Below, in pieces: positions 12,510 to 25,026 of a stretch of 64,000 nt of DNA. Position 1 is the stretch's first letter; the number at the start of each line of letters is the position of its first letter. Under the pieces are notes generated by a model. That model was given only the letters and a program-made list of their open reading frames with translations. It ran no database searches and was not told the origin of the DNA. The position numbers and the translations under genes were made by a program. The stretch comes from Agroathelia rolfsii (lineage: Eukaryota > Basidiomycota > Agaricomycetes > Amylocorticiales > Amylocorticiaceae): positions 310,001-374,000 of the forward strand of contig JABRWF010000008.1 in assembly GCA_018343915.1 (NCBI GenBank), in the 5' to 3' direction.

Positions 12510-13713
12510 CGTCTCTTGTCTTTCGATACTTTGTGGTTCTGATGAGAGACTGGGGCCTTCAACCGTTGTTGATGCAGCTGTTGAAGACTCATTTGTTTTC
12601 TGTGTTGATAATTCAGGATTTCCTTGGAATCCTAACCAACCAAGTTGGGGTCAAAATCAACGCTTATCTTTTCCACTGGCGAAAAGCGATTGGATAGAGG
12701 ACATACCCATGGCTAATAGTCGTAGAGGGGCAAAAGAAAGGAACGTGAGGAACTAACTAGTTGTAGGATATTATGAAGGTTGCGTTCTGGCTTGGCAGTT
12801 GTCATTAATGGACAGGATCCCAAAGGCTGTGTATACTCCTCCCTCATTCTTATTCGGTAGTTCTATTATCCTACATACACAAACACAGTTGTTTTTACTA
12901 GTAGCCCGCCACAAAACACAGCGCTAGGAATGAAAACGTAACAACTGGTTTGCTCAACTTATAATGCTATGTATTTTACTAGCAGTGTTGCCCATAGCCC
13001 AAGAGGGGGTCCCCTGTTGCAGAGCCACGGACTATATCATGCGATGGTGCTGCGTGTAGTGTGCACTGCCTTGTGCCTTCTTTCGGATACAGGATCCGTA
13101 CTATTATCGATGGTGCGACGCGCTTCTGGCCCCCAACTCCCCAACACCAGCCTGCGATCGAGCTTTGAGGTCATGACCCAAAACAGCGAGGTGAACACGG
13201 GGTCTGACCGTCTGGAACTTGAAGAGAATTGAGACAGCCACATACATCACGGTGGTTCACTTGTTCATTTTTGACATCATATTTAACGACTTGGAGTATG
13301 AACGACAAAGACAGACATAAAGTCATGTGATATTACATAATACAATTTTCGCTATTAAACTTTTGACAAGGTTCCGATTAACTCGTGTCTCACCTCAACA
13401 CAATTATGACACAATCACTCTATGCGCAATCCTGTGATGGTGGCAGCAGGGCCAAGAACGCTATTATGATGTAATTAGAGATGGTTAATTAGGTACACAT
13501 AAGTTAAGCATCCTAGAGCCCATAAGCTAATGAAGATAGTAATACATATATAATCATAACGTGCAGGACTGTCATTACCCAACGGCATGAGATTCCCACA
13601 TCCAAAAAAAGGGGATCCTAAGAATCCGGATTAATGCACATGTCCTTGCAAGTTCGATTTTTATTTTTATTTTCCTTCTTTTTCTTCTTTTTTTTTTTTT
13701 TGTAGATGTCACT
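12510..13713. other. Intergenic region upstream of the CAX gene
   Basis: About 1.2 kb. The part next to 12,510 is open in frame with the CAX gene as far as about 12,650 and may be coding. The rest holds only short frames and an A/T-rich tract just past the F-box gene stop. No gene is supported. Confidence 0.4.
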
Positions 13714-16319
13714 TCACCCTGAATATGCAAATGAGACAGCACCATACAATCCATCTTCGCGTCCCAGAAGGCCATCTCCACGAAGGACCTAAACAAAAAC
13801 GTCGTTTAGTGAGACATAACAACTATTAATGAGTTTTAATCTCAGTATCGCGTAAACTTACCTCCATCTTACGAGCATGCCAACCCACGCCACTGCTCAC
13901 GTTACCATTTGCATCCGCCAGGCGTTCCAATTCATCTCGCAATGGATGACCCTTTTCCAGATCCCGGCTCAGCACGTGAGTGGTAATGGTTTCACCGTGA
14001 GAATCAGACACGCGACTACCATCACCACCACCGGCTCCGCACGTGGCTACCCAGCCAGCGGCTGTGTCAACGTACCATCCCCGCCCGCCTTTGCTTTTCA
14101 CGATGCGCCAGGAACCAGCGCCAGCTCCGAGTGAAGTGAGAAGTTGCATCGACAGCTCAATCACGCGTAGGCGCGTCGGGGGTGGTATAGCCGCAGCGCC
14201 CATGAGCGAAAACGGCTTTGTGCACAGCGGCTGGATGAGCTGCGCGTGCAGCGCCACGCTTGCCTGCCGCGGCGAGCCGCGCAGCGTCACAGGCGGGAAA
14301 GGTCCAGGCCCGACGCGGACACCGCACTCGAGCTCAGGTGAGGTGGCGATGAGCGTGAGAACCTCCACGTTGGGCGCCTTGGTGCGCAGGAAGTCTGCGA
14401 TCGCCGGCAGCGGTAGATCTAGGATGAAGGATAGCCCCAGTGATCGTAAGGAAGGCTGCGGCGGGCAGGACGTGCGCAGCAGATCGGCGGTCAGAGGGGC
14501 ATTGGACAGGTCCAGGTAGACGAGCTTGCCGCTGGCAAAGCAGGGTGCTCGGGCGAAGATTCTAGCGAGATCATCGCTGGATAGAGGCGACACATACATT
14601 TGATCATTGTAAAGATTGAGCTCCGTCAGGGAAGCTGTGACGGGCGTCGAGGTCAGGAAGTGCACGATGTCGTCACCCGTCAGGCGCGGGCAACGGGCCA
14701 GTGCAAGCGATTTTAGGCGCATCGTAGTCGATTCGGCGAGAGCCATTAGCAGCGCCGACGAGACGCGCGTTCCGGACAAATCAAGATGCGTCAAGGATGG
14801 TAAGCTCAGGATGAATGGGTTCAATGTTGACGGCGGCACAGACTTGACACCGCGCAGGCTCAAGCGCTGTATACCTGGGAGGAACAGCTGTGGTTTTCCG
14901 TGATCATCATCGCTGTCGCTATTTGATAGAGGTGCTAGATGCTTTTGAACAAAGGTATTCAGAGCGTTGACAAAGACGGCGCTGATGCAGCCTGTGAAAT
15001 CAACCGCCTCCAGGTCTCTGCAGTCCCGTCTTCGTTCTTGATCATCTTCTTCATCGTCATCCTCATCACTTTCTCCTTCGCACATTGCCGGACGGCGACC
15101 ACGCTCATGTGAGGATCTTCCGCGTCCGCGGGAAGGGGTGCCACGCAACAGTAGTTCCTCTAGCACGGGAAGCGTTAGTGCACCATCCTATAAGGCGATG
15201 GTGTCAGCCGACTAGGGATCACGAGGTTCATAGATTCATTCCATCATCTTACCATGTACTCCGTTGCCCCGAACGCTATTAAATTTGGCATTTCCTGTAA
15301 TGGCACAATTGAGATTAGGAAATATCCGAGAAGACCATCATTAATGATTGCAGCAGACCTTGAGTACCGTGTGAACTCTATCGCCGGTGACGAATCGACT
15401 ATTCACACCTTCTTCGACTAAAAATGTCTCATTTTCAGCACATTGTAGCTCCCCTCGAATTGCCAGCGCCATGGAAACAGTACAGAAGAAATAATAAATT
15501 ACCTGAGCGTCTCATGCCAATGGTACGAAAATGGGTAAAGTCCAGATGCTGGACATAGCGTCCGGGATTAGCATCAACCACGGCTGGAACTTGAAAGACA
15601 GTTGACATCAGCACCCCACATTTTCCTCTGGGCATATATAGCCACTGAATTGACCAGTTCCTGGTTTGTCTCTTACCATATACACCTGGATTATATTGAT
15701 CCAGCGCGCCTTGGAGTGCATCGCTGAGAGATCTCATCAGTTTCCAACGAACCGGGCTCTTGCTTTTCGCCCGCAAACGACGCGGGCTCGGGTCACGAGA
15801 TGCGGGGGGAGACAGCAGTTCCAATGGAATCGCCGTTTCAGGGCCATGCAGAGTGGACAAAATTCGCTCCTGCAGCTCCTGGGGGCTCTCCTTCACGTTC
15901 CACGTCACGGAAGCAGGACCCGCCGAGACGAGCGCGTTGGCAGCGTGCTGGACGGTGGTCTGCATAGCGGACATGAACAGTGCAGATGGATCGTTCTCCT
16001 CTGTTTCGTCTGTGGACTCGGGCGCGATCTGCTCGACAAAGGCGAGCCAGCTACGAGGGAGGCGGACCTCGATCCGCCTCCATAAGAAGGGCTTTGCGGC
16101 TTCATACCAACGTTTGTTTACAAGACAAAGATTAGCCAATGTGTGGCGAGCAACGTTCTCAGACCAATTGGCAGGTGGCCAGGAAGAAGGCAAAACAGTG
16201 GGGGCACCGTGGCCATTTATGACCAAGGGGTCGAGAGAGGGCTCTTTGGGCGGTAAGGCCGACCAGCAGACACAGGCGCAGATGTACGAGAGCAGCTCCT
16301 GGGGAATATCAACAGACAT
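13714..16319 (-). CDS. F-box/leucine-rich-repeat protein
   Basis: Six exons join in frame: 16319-15677, 15589-15503, 15417-15359, 15294-15253, 15187-13862 and 13788-13714. They give about 743 residues. The N-terminus (IPQELLSYICACV, then LANLCLVNKRWYEAAKPFLW) is a classic F-box, which docks SKP1 in SCF ubiquitin ligases. Leucine-rich-repeat segments follow (LTHLDLSGTRVSSALL, LKSLALARCPRLTGDDI, LVYLDLSNAPLTADLL). An acidic insert of D/E runs lies near 15,040. The C-terminus ends REDGLYGAVSFAYSG, encoded mostly by the small last exon; a read-through frame would instead stop at 13,826. The likely role is a substrate receptor; the substrate is unknown. Confidence 0.85.
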
Positions 16320-18452
16320 AATGATGCAGACAGATGATGGGTCGGATGATGTCCAGTGGTCACAATATGTAACGGCAGGAGGATGAGCCAGTATTTATAC
16401 TGACTCGGAAGTCTCGCGGAAAACAGGCAGCACTGGCCACGGACAGGGCTGAATGGCGATGGAGGCGTGTAAGCTAGGCTTGCGGTTTAGATTTGAAAGG
16501 ATTATGGCGTTATAGATGCAGATCTGTGACGCGAGCCGTGGTCAGGTGCAGCACGTGCAGGAGAGACATCGCCGGCTGTCCACAAGGTGGAGGTGCACAA
16601 GCGACAGACTGCATTCCAGACTCATCATTGGTCACATTCGTTCATTTATTACCTTAGCGGCCTATGCCTGGTTTCGTTTTTTTTCACCAAACCAAGGCAG
16701 CAAATGCGCAAGTTCGGATGATGGTCGAAGAAGAAAACCAACAGAGCCGCTGCCGCGCCATTGGTCCGCCACTCGGCCGTCGCCTTTTCTTCCGATTCCG
16801 AATGTGGGGTATCCGAGAATCCGACTCACCCACTCATTTAGCATGTTCTCAGTCCTGGTCAATTTTCTAGTGCCCAACTCAAGTCTTTGAAAAGAGCTTC
16901 TGGTTCTAATATCGCAGCATCCCTGAATCGGACACTTTAACACCTGAAATATACCCATATGAAACAGCGAATATGCTAGGCGGCTTTTCCCCTTTCCCCT
17001 GGTTTCTCGGCGATCCATCCCAGGCAACAAAATACGATGGATGGGACGGGCGGAGCCTGCAGCCATCGGCTCATCGCTCGGCTGAATCCACCGCATCCAC
17101 TGAGTTTACAAAGCTTGTCCTAACTTTAATTTCTGTTACTATATACTGTCAGTCAGCTGGTGCACCGTGACACAGAGACATGATGGATGCTGACCACGGT
17201 CGCCAAGACCAAATGACCTTGGGATTCACCATCCGCCCAATGAATATCACGCATGCCGGCGCCAGCGAACTATAAATGTCTTATACTACACATCAAACGA
17301 GGCTACTACATGAAGCGCCTAAGCCTCGAACCCACGGACTCGGACTTAGGCACTTCCATTGGGAATTTGGGATCAACGTCGGCTGCGTTTCTCATCCAAG
17401 TTCCGGCTCGGATAAACATCCCGTTGTGGAGATCCAAGATCATCCATCCATCCATCCACCCATCCATCCACTAGGGTGACGTAAGCTCTTGAGCTTGGTT
17501 AATCACTGCTTCGACCATAATGTAGTACAATATTAGCCCGGCCCACGTTCCTGTTGCTGATTGCTATACTTGGGGTACCTTTTCCATCGATAATCAGGTT
17601 AGCTTAGGTATGACGTGCTCTTGTTCCATATGAATGCAAAAGCAGCCAAACAACTGAATGACCTGCCAAGCGAGTTCGCCGGGAAGTAGACAAACGACGT
17701 TCAATTCAAATACAGGACAGAGTCAGTCCACCAAAGATGTAAGTCCAAGGCAATGGTAGTTACCAGTGCCAGTGCTAGTAGATCACTTTAGGGATGTGTG
17801 CTACCAGCACTTGACTCGAAGTAAAGTTTGGGGTAGTACGTCCCGGTTTCAAAACTGCTGATGTTGATCGTAGTGTGTAGCTCGCTTAAACTAATACTTT
17901 TTTTTTGTGTGTGGCATTGGCGTGGACTCTGTCATATGATCACATTTCCCATCGTTCTTGCGTTTTTCTGTGTCAATCTTGCGGTGATGCCCCTTCGACA
18001 AGCGGCTTACCTTTCTTAATAATTGGTGGTCAAATAAATGATTCATTAAATTCGGCCGAAGTCATTCACCTCCTCGGCTGGATGTAATGAAAGTGGAACA
18101 AACGTGCAGATGGTCCACGTTCCCATTTACGCGGCTTTAGTCGAATAAGACAATCCAGAACATATTGGCGGTCATCTTAGTAGCCGGCTCAGGTGAACGG
18201 GGCGGACGGTCGGAGTCTGCATAGTACAGTAGTACGGGAGTACTATGATGGTTGCTTGTTATGCCCGCAATAGATGACGCTACTCGAAAATTCCAAAAGA
18301 ATCTAATAGTTTGCATAGACAATAGATCGAACGAGTGCGAACAGTACAACCATAGAAGATGGACGAGATAAATATAGATGCATTAAAATCACACAAATGG
18401 CATCATCGAAAAAATAAGTATTGCATAGGCGGTGAGATCCTCGGCACTGTAA
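16320..18452. other. Long intergenic region
   Basis: About 2.1 kb between the 5' end of the F-box gene and the 3' end of the hydratase gene. Frames up to 144 codons exist (16662-17096 on -, 16516-16890 on +) but they overlap each other, are Arg/Ser/Pro-biased and show no family motif. A CATC microsatellite lies near 17,450. No gene is called. Confidence 0.45.
17440..17471. repeat. CATC microsatellite
   Basis: About seven near-perfect tandem CATC units with one interruption (CACC). A simple repeat in an intergenic region. Confidence 0.85.
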
Positions 18453-19922
18453 TCACAATTTTGCCTTTGCAATGTCCAGCGTCGCTGCTGCGGAAGCGAG
18501 CACGATGCTATCCCGTTCCTTTGTTTTTGTAGCTGTGTGCCAGAGCGCCTTTTAAGTACAAATAAAGAGGATCATAAGGGAGGATCACATACTAAATATA
18601 ACCTTGTCCCCCTCCTTCCACATCTCCGTCACGAGGGTCTCGCCTGGGTAAACAACTCCGGCGAAGCTATTGGAGTAGGTAGAAGGACCGCATCGCTTAG
18701 CTGTAATGCACTTTGATGTAAAGGAGATGAAGATGACGCACCGGACTTTGATGTCCTTGAATTTGCCAAATGATTTTAGTATGTGCTTGCCTGAGATACC
18801 CATCGAGCATAGGCCATGCAAGATCGGCCGCTCAAAGCCGCCCATGGCTGCAAAGCCGGGCATAATCTATTCACCATGATGATCAGTTAGTATAGATTCA
18901 CGAACGGTATTGGGCGGACTCTACTAGTCCACCTGTCACCCTTTACAAAAGATCGAAAGACGAACATGTAATGGGTTCCAATCACCATTCAGTCTGTTCA
19001 AAGGAAAAAAAAAAACGAAGCAAATTAGCACGTTGAATGGTGCAATGTGGGTGTTATTAAAGATAGAAAAAGGAAAAAGAAGCACCTGTATAGTGCAGCC
19101 TGGGTAGACGCCGTCGCCTCCTCCATAACCGCATCGGGTTTCCTCTTTGGTGGCTCGTTGCTCGCCGATGCTGCCCCGCGATCTATTCCACCACATGTCC
19201 GCGTTAGCGAAATGGAAAAAAAAAAGGTAAGTTTTATTTTAGCTTTCAATAGGGATCATGATTATCAGTGTCAATAGCTCCAACGCACCCTTTCCGTCCC
19301 GCTTGCCCCCAAAGCCACCCGAGCCGCGGATGAAGACAGTTGACTGACTTTCGAAGATCAGCTCGCCCGAACGTTTGTCGCGCGTTTCGACGACGGTGGT
19401 CACGGCGGCGGCTTTGCCCTTGTCCAGTACTTCGAGAAGCCTGGAGTATCAGTGTTAGTGTGATAGCCTGCATAGCCTATAAATGTATACTTGCCTCGCT
19501 TTGCTGACTAGTTCACCTTCGGTCGGTATGGGACCCTTGATCGCCAGATATTGCTCTCCATGCAATAGCTTCATCTACCAGAGGAACAGACGAATCGTTA
19601 GTGATCATTAACATCGATACGCTAACATAGCACAACAATGACATACAGGGCTAAAATTGGGCAAGAAATCGAGCGATATTGAATTAGCATAGAATTGGGG
19701 CACAACGCCGAACGTGGGTAGCGCCTCAAACGCCTCGTCGTTCTCATATGTCCACTTGAGCTCTTCCTCTTCTGCGGTGGCGCCTACGCCCAGGTTGTAG
19801 AGGATCACATCCTTTTCTTTGTACTTGTACTCGATGGGCTCGTGCACGATCCGCTTGGCGGCGCGGATGACCTCAGGGTCGTCTTTGTCAAGGAAGGCGT
19901 CGGGGTCTGCAAAGTCGGGCAT
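18453..19922 (-). CDS. Stand-alone peroxisomal enoyl-CoA hydratase 2 (MaoC/hot-dog)
   Basis: A multi-exon minus-strand gene of about 300 residues that matches only the C-terminal hydratase-2 part of fungal multifunctional enzyme Fox2. Landmarks: [11 protein letters not shown] and [51 protein letters not shown], with the conserved Asp and His of the hydratase-2 catalytic motif; [14 protein letters not shown]; and [15 protein letters not shown]. No dehydrogenase domain lies upstream, so this is a single-domain enzyme that hydrates trans-2-enoyl-CoA in beta-oxidation. It ends IAKAKL, and AKL is a PTS1-type peroxisomal signal. The residue after NPLH is IMPGF where IDPEF is usual. One intron (about 19,441-19,494) appears to start GC rather than GT. 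Confidence 0.85.
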
Positions 19923-20515
19923 AGCGCAAGGTGCTCAATGCTAGCAGGTTCGCTCTTAGTTGAAGTGACGGTACGGGCTCAGGCAGGCTGTTGGAACTCG
20001 AGAATGCCGAGCTGCAAAACCCGTAGTAATCGTCATGATGCGCTCAGAGCGGAAATATAGCCAATGGTTTGCCTGGCCGTGCGTGTGGGGGAAATCACAT
20101 GCTCTCTCCAAGCCAGTCTCCCGGCGATGCAAGTGGGTTCAGCTGTTTGTGTATAAAATGCAGTACACTCGAATTGATCAGAATGCAGGCTACATACAAC
20201 TTGGCATGTAACTGGAAGAATTATTATTATTATGCCCTTGCTGATTTCATTTATTAATATATTCAACTATCGGTGTGCATATCTCGCGTCTTAAAATCGG
20301 CGCTCCACTTCATATCTTGTTCGGAATATACCATGCGACAATGCAGCAGTGATAGAATTTTCATTAACAATTACTATTGATAGTGAGGGGGCACAGTAAC
20401 CGGGGTGCTTCGGTCAGGCCCGGACAAGGTCATCCATGTTCGTGATTGACAGAAATAGAGCACATAGGAGACAAGGGAAAAAAAAAACGTAAACGCGTGG
20501 GATGTTCACGCATGT
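19923..20515. other. Intergenic promoter/3' spacer
   Basis: About 590 bp between the hydratase start and the ERG28 stop. It carries short ATT runs near 20,220 and several stop codons in every frame. No gene is seen. Confidence 0.45.
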
Positions 20516-21190
20516 TCATGGCTTGACGTAGAAAGAGTATTGAGACAGCATCCATATCAATGAAGTTGCTGGAGAAAAGGAATTTTAGTCGAGTTGACGC
20601 GATATGGAGCTGTTGGACGTACTCGAGACAATGACAGGGCTCATGACACCAGGGTTGATTTTGGCCGTGCGGAAGATGAGCAGTTCGGAGGAGAAGTGGC
20701 CAAATGCGATGAGGTACGTGAACAAGGCCATATCATACATCCTATAGAAAAATAATATACATCAGGCAAGAAGGTCGAATATACGCGAAAACACTCACGC
20801 TTTATTGTTGATATTGTATGCGGCATAGCCTCGTACGACAGCAGAGGTGAGTGTCCAGACAGCAAATGTTCGCGCCTGCAGCTCAGTTACTGATAGCATC
20901 ATGAGTAGCTATATCAATCAATGATAGACCACAAAGTCATTTACCGTGCGAGACATTGTTGTAAATGCGCCTGGTCAGTTTGAGTGTGAACAGGTTCTGA
21001 GCAAAGTTGAACACGGCCATGACTGCAACGACGAGTTGCCATTTTGGCAAGAGACCCGGAGTCTGGGGCAGAACTGGACGATCGTTTTTTTTTTAGTATT
21101 GGATACACATATGCTGCCCAAGACGAGCTCACAGTCGAATACAGCCTGGGGGATATGGTCAAGGATGACGTCCATTGGAGGGAGAGACAT
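20516..21190 (-). CDS. ERG28: Ergosterol biosynthesis scaffold ERG28
   Basis: Exons join to read MSLPPMDVILDHIPQ, then FLPQTPGLLPKWQLVVAVMA, LTRRIYNN, LQARTFAVWTLTSAVVRGYAAYNINNK, YDMALFTYLIAFGHFSSELLIFRTAKINPGV and finally LIWMLSQYSFYVKP. These are the conserved transmembrane and loop blocks of ERG28, the ER membrane scaffold that tethers the C-4 demethylation enzymes ERG25, ERG26 and ERG27. Four membrane segments are expected and are visible. The start at 21,190 is supported by the first in-frame exon; the first intron runs from GTGAGC to the CAG before TTCTGCCCC. The last short exon is needed for the conserved C-terminus. Confidence 0.88.
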
Positions 21191-21235
21191 GATTATTGCA
21201 GGGAGTAAAGACGCGACGCGACTTATTACCATTAC

Positions 21236-21275
<40 letters not shown>

Positions 21276-21576
21276 TTCAGGAAGCGTGATATATGAAGCA
21301 CAGTGCGTCCCTTGACCGTACTTGGCTTAATCTCTTGCCAGTGAACCACCACCAGCAGACCCTCCATCGTCGCAGCTAGCAGCCTGCAAAGTGTCTGCTG
21401 TGTTTTCTTCTTGTTGACTCTTCTGGTATATACTTTGCATCCACTTGCTAACGCGGGTCCGTTTCTGGGCTGGATGCAGGCTGGCGGCCAGAACAATAAT
21501 TCATCATCGCATCATACATACATAACCGCCCACTGTAACACGGCCAGGTCGCTTAATTGCTCGTCAAACTTCATAG
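21191..21576. promoter_or_regulatory. Divergent promoter, ERG28 / orphan gene
   Basis: A 386-bp divergent region that contains the (ATT)n microsatellite immediately upstream of ERG28. No other element is evident. Confidence 0.4.
21227..21276. repeat. (ATT)n microsatellite
   Basis: About 13 or more ATT units preceded by two imperfect ACC-ATT units, located 37-86 bp upstream of the ERG28 start. It lies in the probable 5' UTR or promoter. Confidence 0.9.
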
Positions 21577-23297
21577 ATGTCTATGCTGGCAGATCCACGG
21601 CGCCCTTCTTCTTCCTCCCGAACCAGGACCTTCCCAATTCCCAGGCCCAGATTCCGGTCTCAGACAATGGGCGCCGGCGACTCTGACGCTGGCTCGTTCT
21701 TGGACATGGACTTTCCGGAGAGTCCTGTAATGCACTCTCCTCTCAGGACAGAGTTTTCCATGTCGTCCGAGTCTCGCAAGAGCACGCCGAGTACACTCGG
21801 CGGTTTTCCTGTATGTGTCGTTATTATACTTACCCTACTAATATACGTCTCATTTAAACTACCGTCTGTTAATTGCGCAACACAGTCCAAGGCAGCCAAG
21901 CGTGCCGCTAGTCTACCACCGTTGGCGCCCACCAACGACTCGCCCATCCCTCCACTTCCGTCCCCATGGTCACCGCGCGAATCCGAATCCATAACCAGCG
22001 GCGCATCCTCTTCTGTCTATCCCCCCTCGACCATCTCAGACATAGATTCTCCCCGTACACCGTCATCTTCCGCTGGTGTTCGAACGTATCGGGTCGATAT
22101 ACACACATGCGATCCAGACAACTTCAACGATGACGATGTATCCAATCGTCTGCGCCTACTCGTGTCGAACAACTACTTTCTCCCGCCTGCACATGCAAAG
22201 CCCACGCCGGACGTGTTTTCACCCCCGTCAGCGACACTGGCCACGCCCAAAAAGCCTACACGGGCCAACAGCCCCGCGTTCTTGGATCTCTTTCGCATAG
22301 GGCGCAAGCCGAAGTCGACAACGCCTGAGAGTGCGTCACCACAGTCGTATAACAACTTGAACGAGAACTCCCCACCCATCTTGCGCACGACCTCGGACAT
22401 TGCTGTATCGCCGGGAAAGCTTCCGTACCGAGGAGCAGCAACAGCCCTCCCAAGGTCATCAGACATCGGACGTGTGGTTGTCGTACGAGAAAAGTTGGAA
22501 GACATTGCCGCCGCGAGTAAGCGCGCAGAAGAGCAGATCCGTCTCGCCACCGCCGCCGCCGCTGCCAGCGAGGGCTGTCAGGTGCCCGAAGTGTTTGTGA
22601 CAGGCGTGATCGATCCCACGGACGATGTGGACGTGCCGCCGGTGCCGCCTGGTCAGCTGGGACTCAGGCAGAGTGCGGACGCGGGTCAGCTGGCCGAGCA
22701 TTTACCATCGCCCCATAGCCCGGGCTTCAATCTATCGCCTGAGGAGGAAGCGTGGAGGAAGGCGTTGTTGCACGAGGCTGTTGGTCATTCATTGAGCAAT
22801 ACACCTGCCTCGACTCCCGGACCGACGCTGCCCGCCTCGATGGATAGACATGCAAGGACGGATTCGGAGATGACGACCACACCGGTTTTCTGGGCGAAGC
22901 CAGAAGATGATGGGCATGTCTCGCCAGTGCAGCCAACGCCTGCTGCGACCCATGTACCGTTGCTAGCTCAACCCATATCGACTGAACTCGCTCTGCTAGA
23001 CGACTCTCCACCCCCGGTGCTCCGAAGCGGTCTCTCGCCACCACCTATGACGACGGCCTCTCGGCCGACGATAACCATTCCTGGGACGCGCAGGAGTGCC
23101 ACACCACTACGCGCTCCCTCTCCGGCTGCACCCATCACGCCGCTCCAGCCACCGCCGAAAAGAAAGAACTCGATACCGCCTTCGCCTTCGTTCAGGCCTC
23201 GCACGGCTGAGCGCGGTAGCACAGAAGAACAACAGCAACAACAAGATGAGCCTTTTGCGATCCGCAAAACATCCTCGGCTCCCGGACTTGCCACACC

Positions 23298-23329
<32 letters not shown>

Positions 23330-25026
23330 ACGGGCACCATCAGTATTCGGATGTGTCGTCGTCTTCGATACCGGAACCCAGGCCATCACTATCGCTTAGC
23401 TTGTTTTCCGCTATCAGACCCGAGACTTCCAAGGCGCGTTCGTCTTCTGATCACGGACACGATGGTGAAACGGTGCGCGAGGATATTGGTACTAGGATGA
23501 GAAGCCAGCAGAGCACACCCTCGGTCTATTCTTCGCAGGACATACCACGTGACTATAGCATCGACGACAGTGGAATTGCGTACCCACAAGAGTGCAGTAG
23601 GCCTTCCGTGACGATCACCGCTGCAGCCGAGGAAGAAGAAGAGCGGGATGGACCGGGTGAATTTTCTCCCGCCCTCGATGGCTCTTTCCACTCTGCCATG
23701 TCCGAGCGGACGATCAGCCCGTCGCGGTCGCATGGCGAAGACGAGAACTACTCGCCCAGGATGAGCAGCGTGACGGATGCGTTTGGAGGCGGGAGTAATA
23801 GCAGTCGGTCATCGAGGTTGATCATGGAGACGCCTTCGCCCTCGCCGCTGAGGCGCTTCATCGGCCCTGGCAACGACGAGAGCGACGATGATGAGGAGGA
23901 GCATAGGGCAGGAGGGTCAATATATGCGCCTCCAGCTGCGTCTTCCGCGCGCCTGGGCAGTGATCGTCGCGATCTGGTGCAGCCTAGGGTTTCATCCGAG
24001 TCCACTCGCACTGGTAGTTCCATTAGTGTGCTGGATAGCAATCGTAGGCCAAAACGACTCCCTTCCATCATTACGACGACAACGATGCAAGAGCGACGCG
24101 CGTCGAGGGCAATACTGTCTGCCCCGCCTATCGACGTGTCCACCTCCTTCTTCGACGCACTACAGGCAGACCCAGACGCTCTTGGCGAGATCGACGCATC
24201 CGACAGCGAAAGCGATTCGGACGAGACTGAGTACGGTTACGACAATGACGACGACAGAGACTTGCAGCGCCCGTCTGCGCCTTGGGTACACCGACCATCC
24301 TACGTGGCGCAACCAAGCCCAACGGCAGCGTCTACCTCTACACCGTCACGCTCGTCGCTCATGCGTCTGGGAAACCACTCCAGTCCGCACCTGCGCGGCA
24401 GCCCCAGCGGTGGTGGATACGGCAGCAGCGGTAACTCTTCACCGGTTATACCGCCTGTACCCCCTCTTCGGTTCGCAGCGGACGACTTGGAGTCGAAGAA
24501 GCCTGTGGTGAACATTGCGCATTCGCCGGGCTTCTTTGCGAGCAAGAAGAAGGGAAAGGGGCCCGCAAAGACGAACGAGCGTGGGTCGTTTGAAGGCATG
24601 CCGGTGTCTTCCCTGGATTTTTATCGCTATACACACTCGCACCAGCAATCCCAACAAGAATACCCGCAGCAACGGGAGAGGCACTCGGATGGTGATGCAG
24701 TGTCTGCGATGAGCGTCGGAAGTGTCGTCAGTCTTGGCTCATATAACAGTAGCTGCTCGCCAGGTGGAAGATATCTCGGTGCGTACAAGCCTCCAGCGAG
24801 AATCGTTGCTACCGTGCAGCCCTCAGCCGTGCCCGCCGAGAGCAACAGCAATAGTGCCCTCGGCAGCGGGTTTGCTGCCGCCCGACGGGAGCCGGATGAG
24901 ACGACGAAGAAGCTGGACGGGATGATGTTGCAGCATATTGAGGCAGAAAAGACCAGAATGAAGCAGATCGCCTCTTCTGTTGCCGCGCAAAAGGCTGGTT
25001 CTTCGAGCCGTCGGCGGAAGATGTAA
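21577..25026 (+). CDS. Large Ser/Pro-rich disordered orphan protein
   Basis: One continuous frame of 1149 codons, but 21811-21885 has the marks of a 75-bp phase-0 intron (GTATGT donor, CTAAT branch-like sequence, CACAG acceptor). The mature protein is then about 1124 residues. The intron would otherwise add the only hydrophobic stretch (CVVIILTLLIYVSF), so this is not a membrane protein. The rest is Ser/Pro/Thr-rich with acidic clusters, a Gln run and an Ala run near 23,230-23,330, and many SP/TP sites typical of CDK or MAPK targets. A basic, helical C-terminus (about the last 50 residues, DETTKKLDGMMLQHIEAEK) looks like the only ordered part. No domain is recognised; a signalling or cytoskeletal scaffold is only a guess. 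Confidence 0.75.

Noticed and set aside
16516..17096. Overlapping frames of 124 (+) and 144 (-) codons between the F-box and hydratase genes
   Set aside because: They overlap on opposite strands, have Arg/Ser/Pro-biased composition, show no family motif and no splice-joined extension.
23096..23500. Poly-Leu frame (LLLLLLLLLL) inside the large orphan gene
   Set aside because: It is a shadow of the CTG/GCT repeat that encodes poly-Ala in the main frame.
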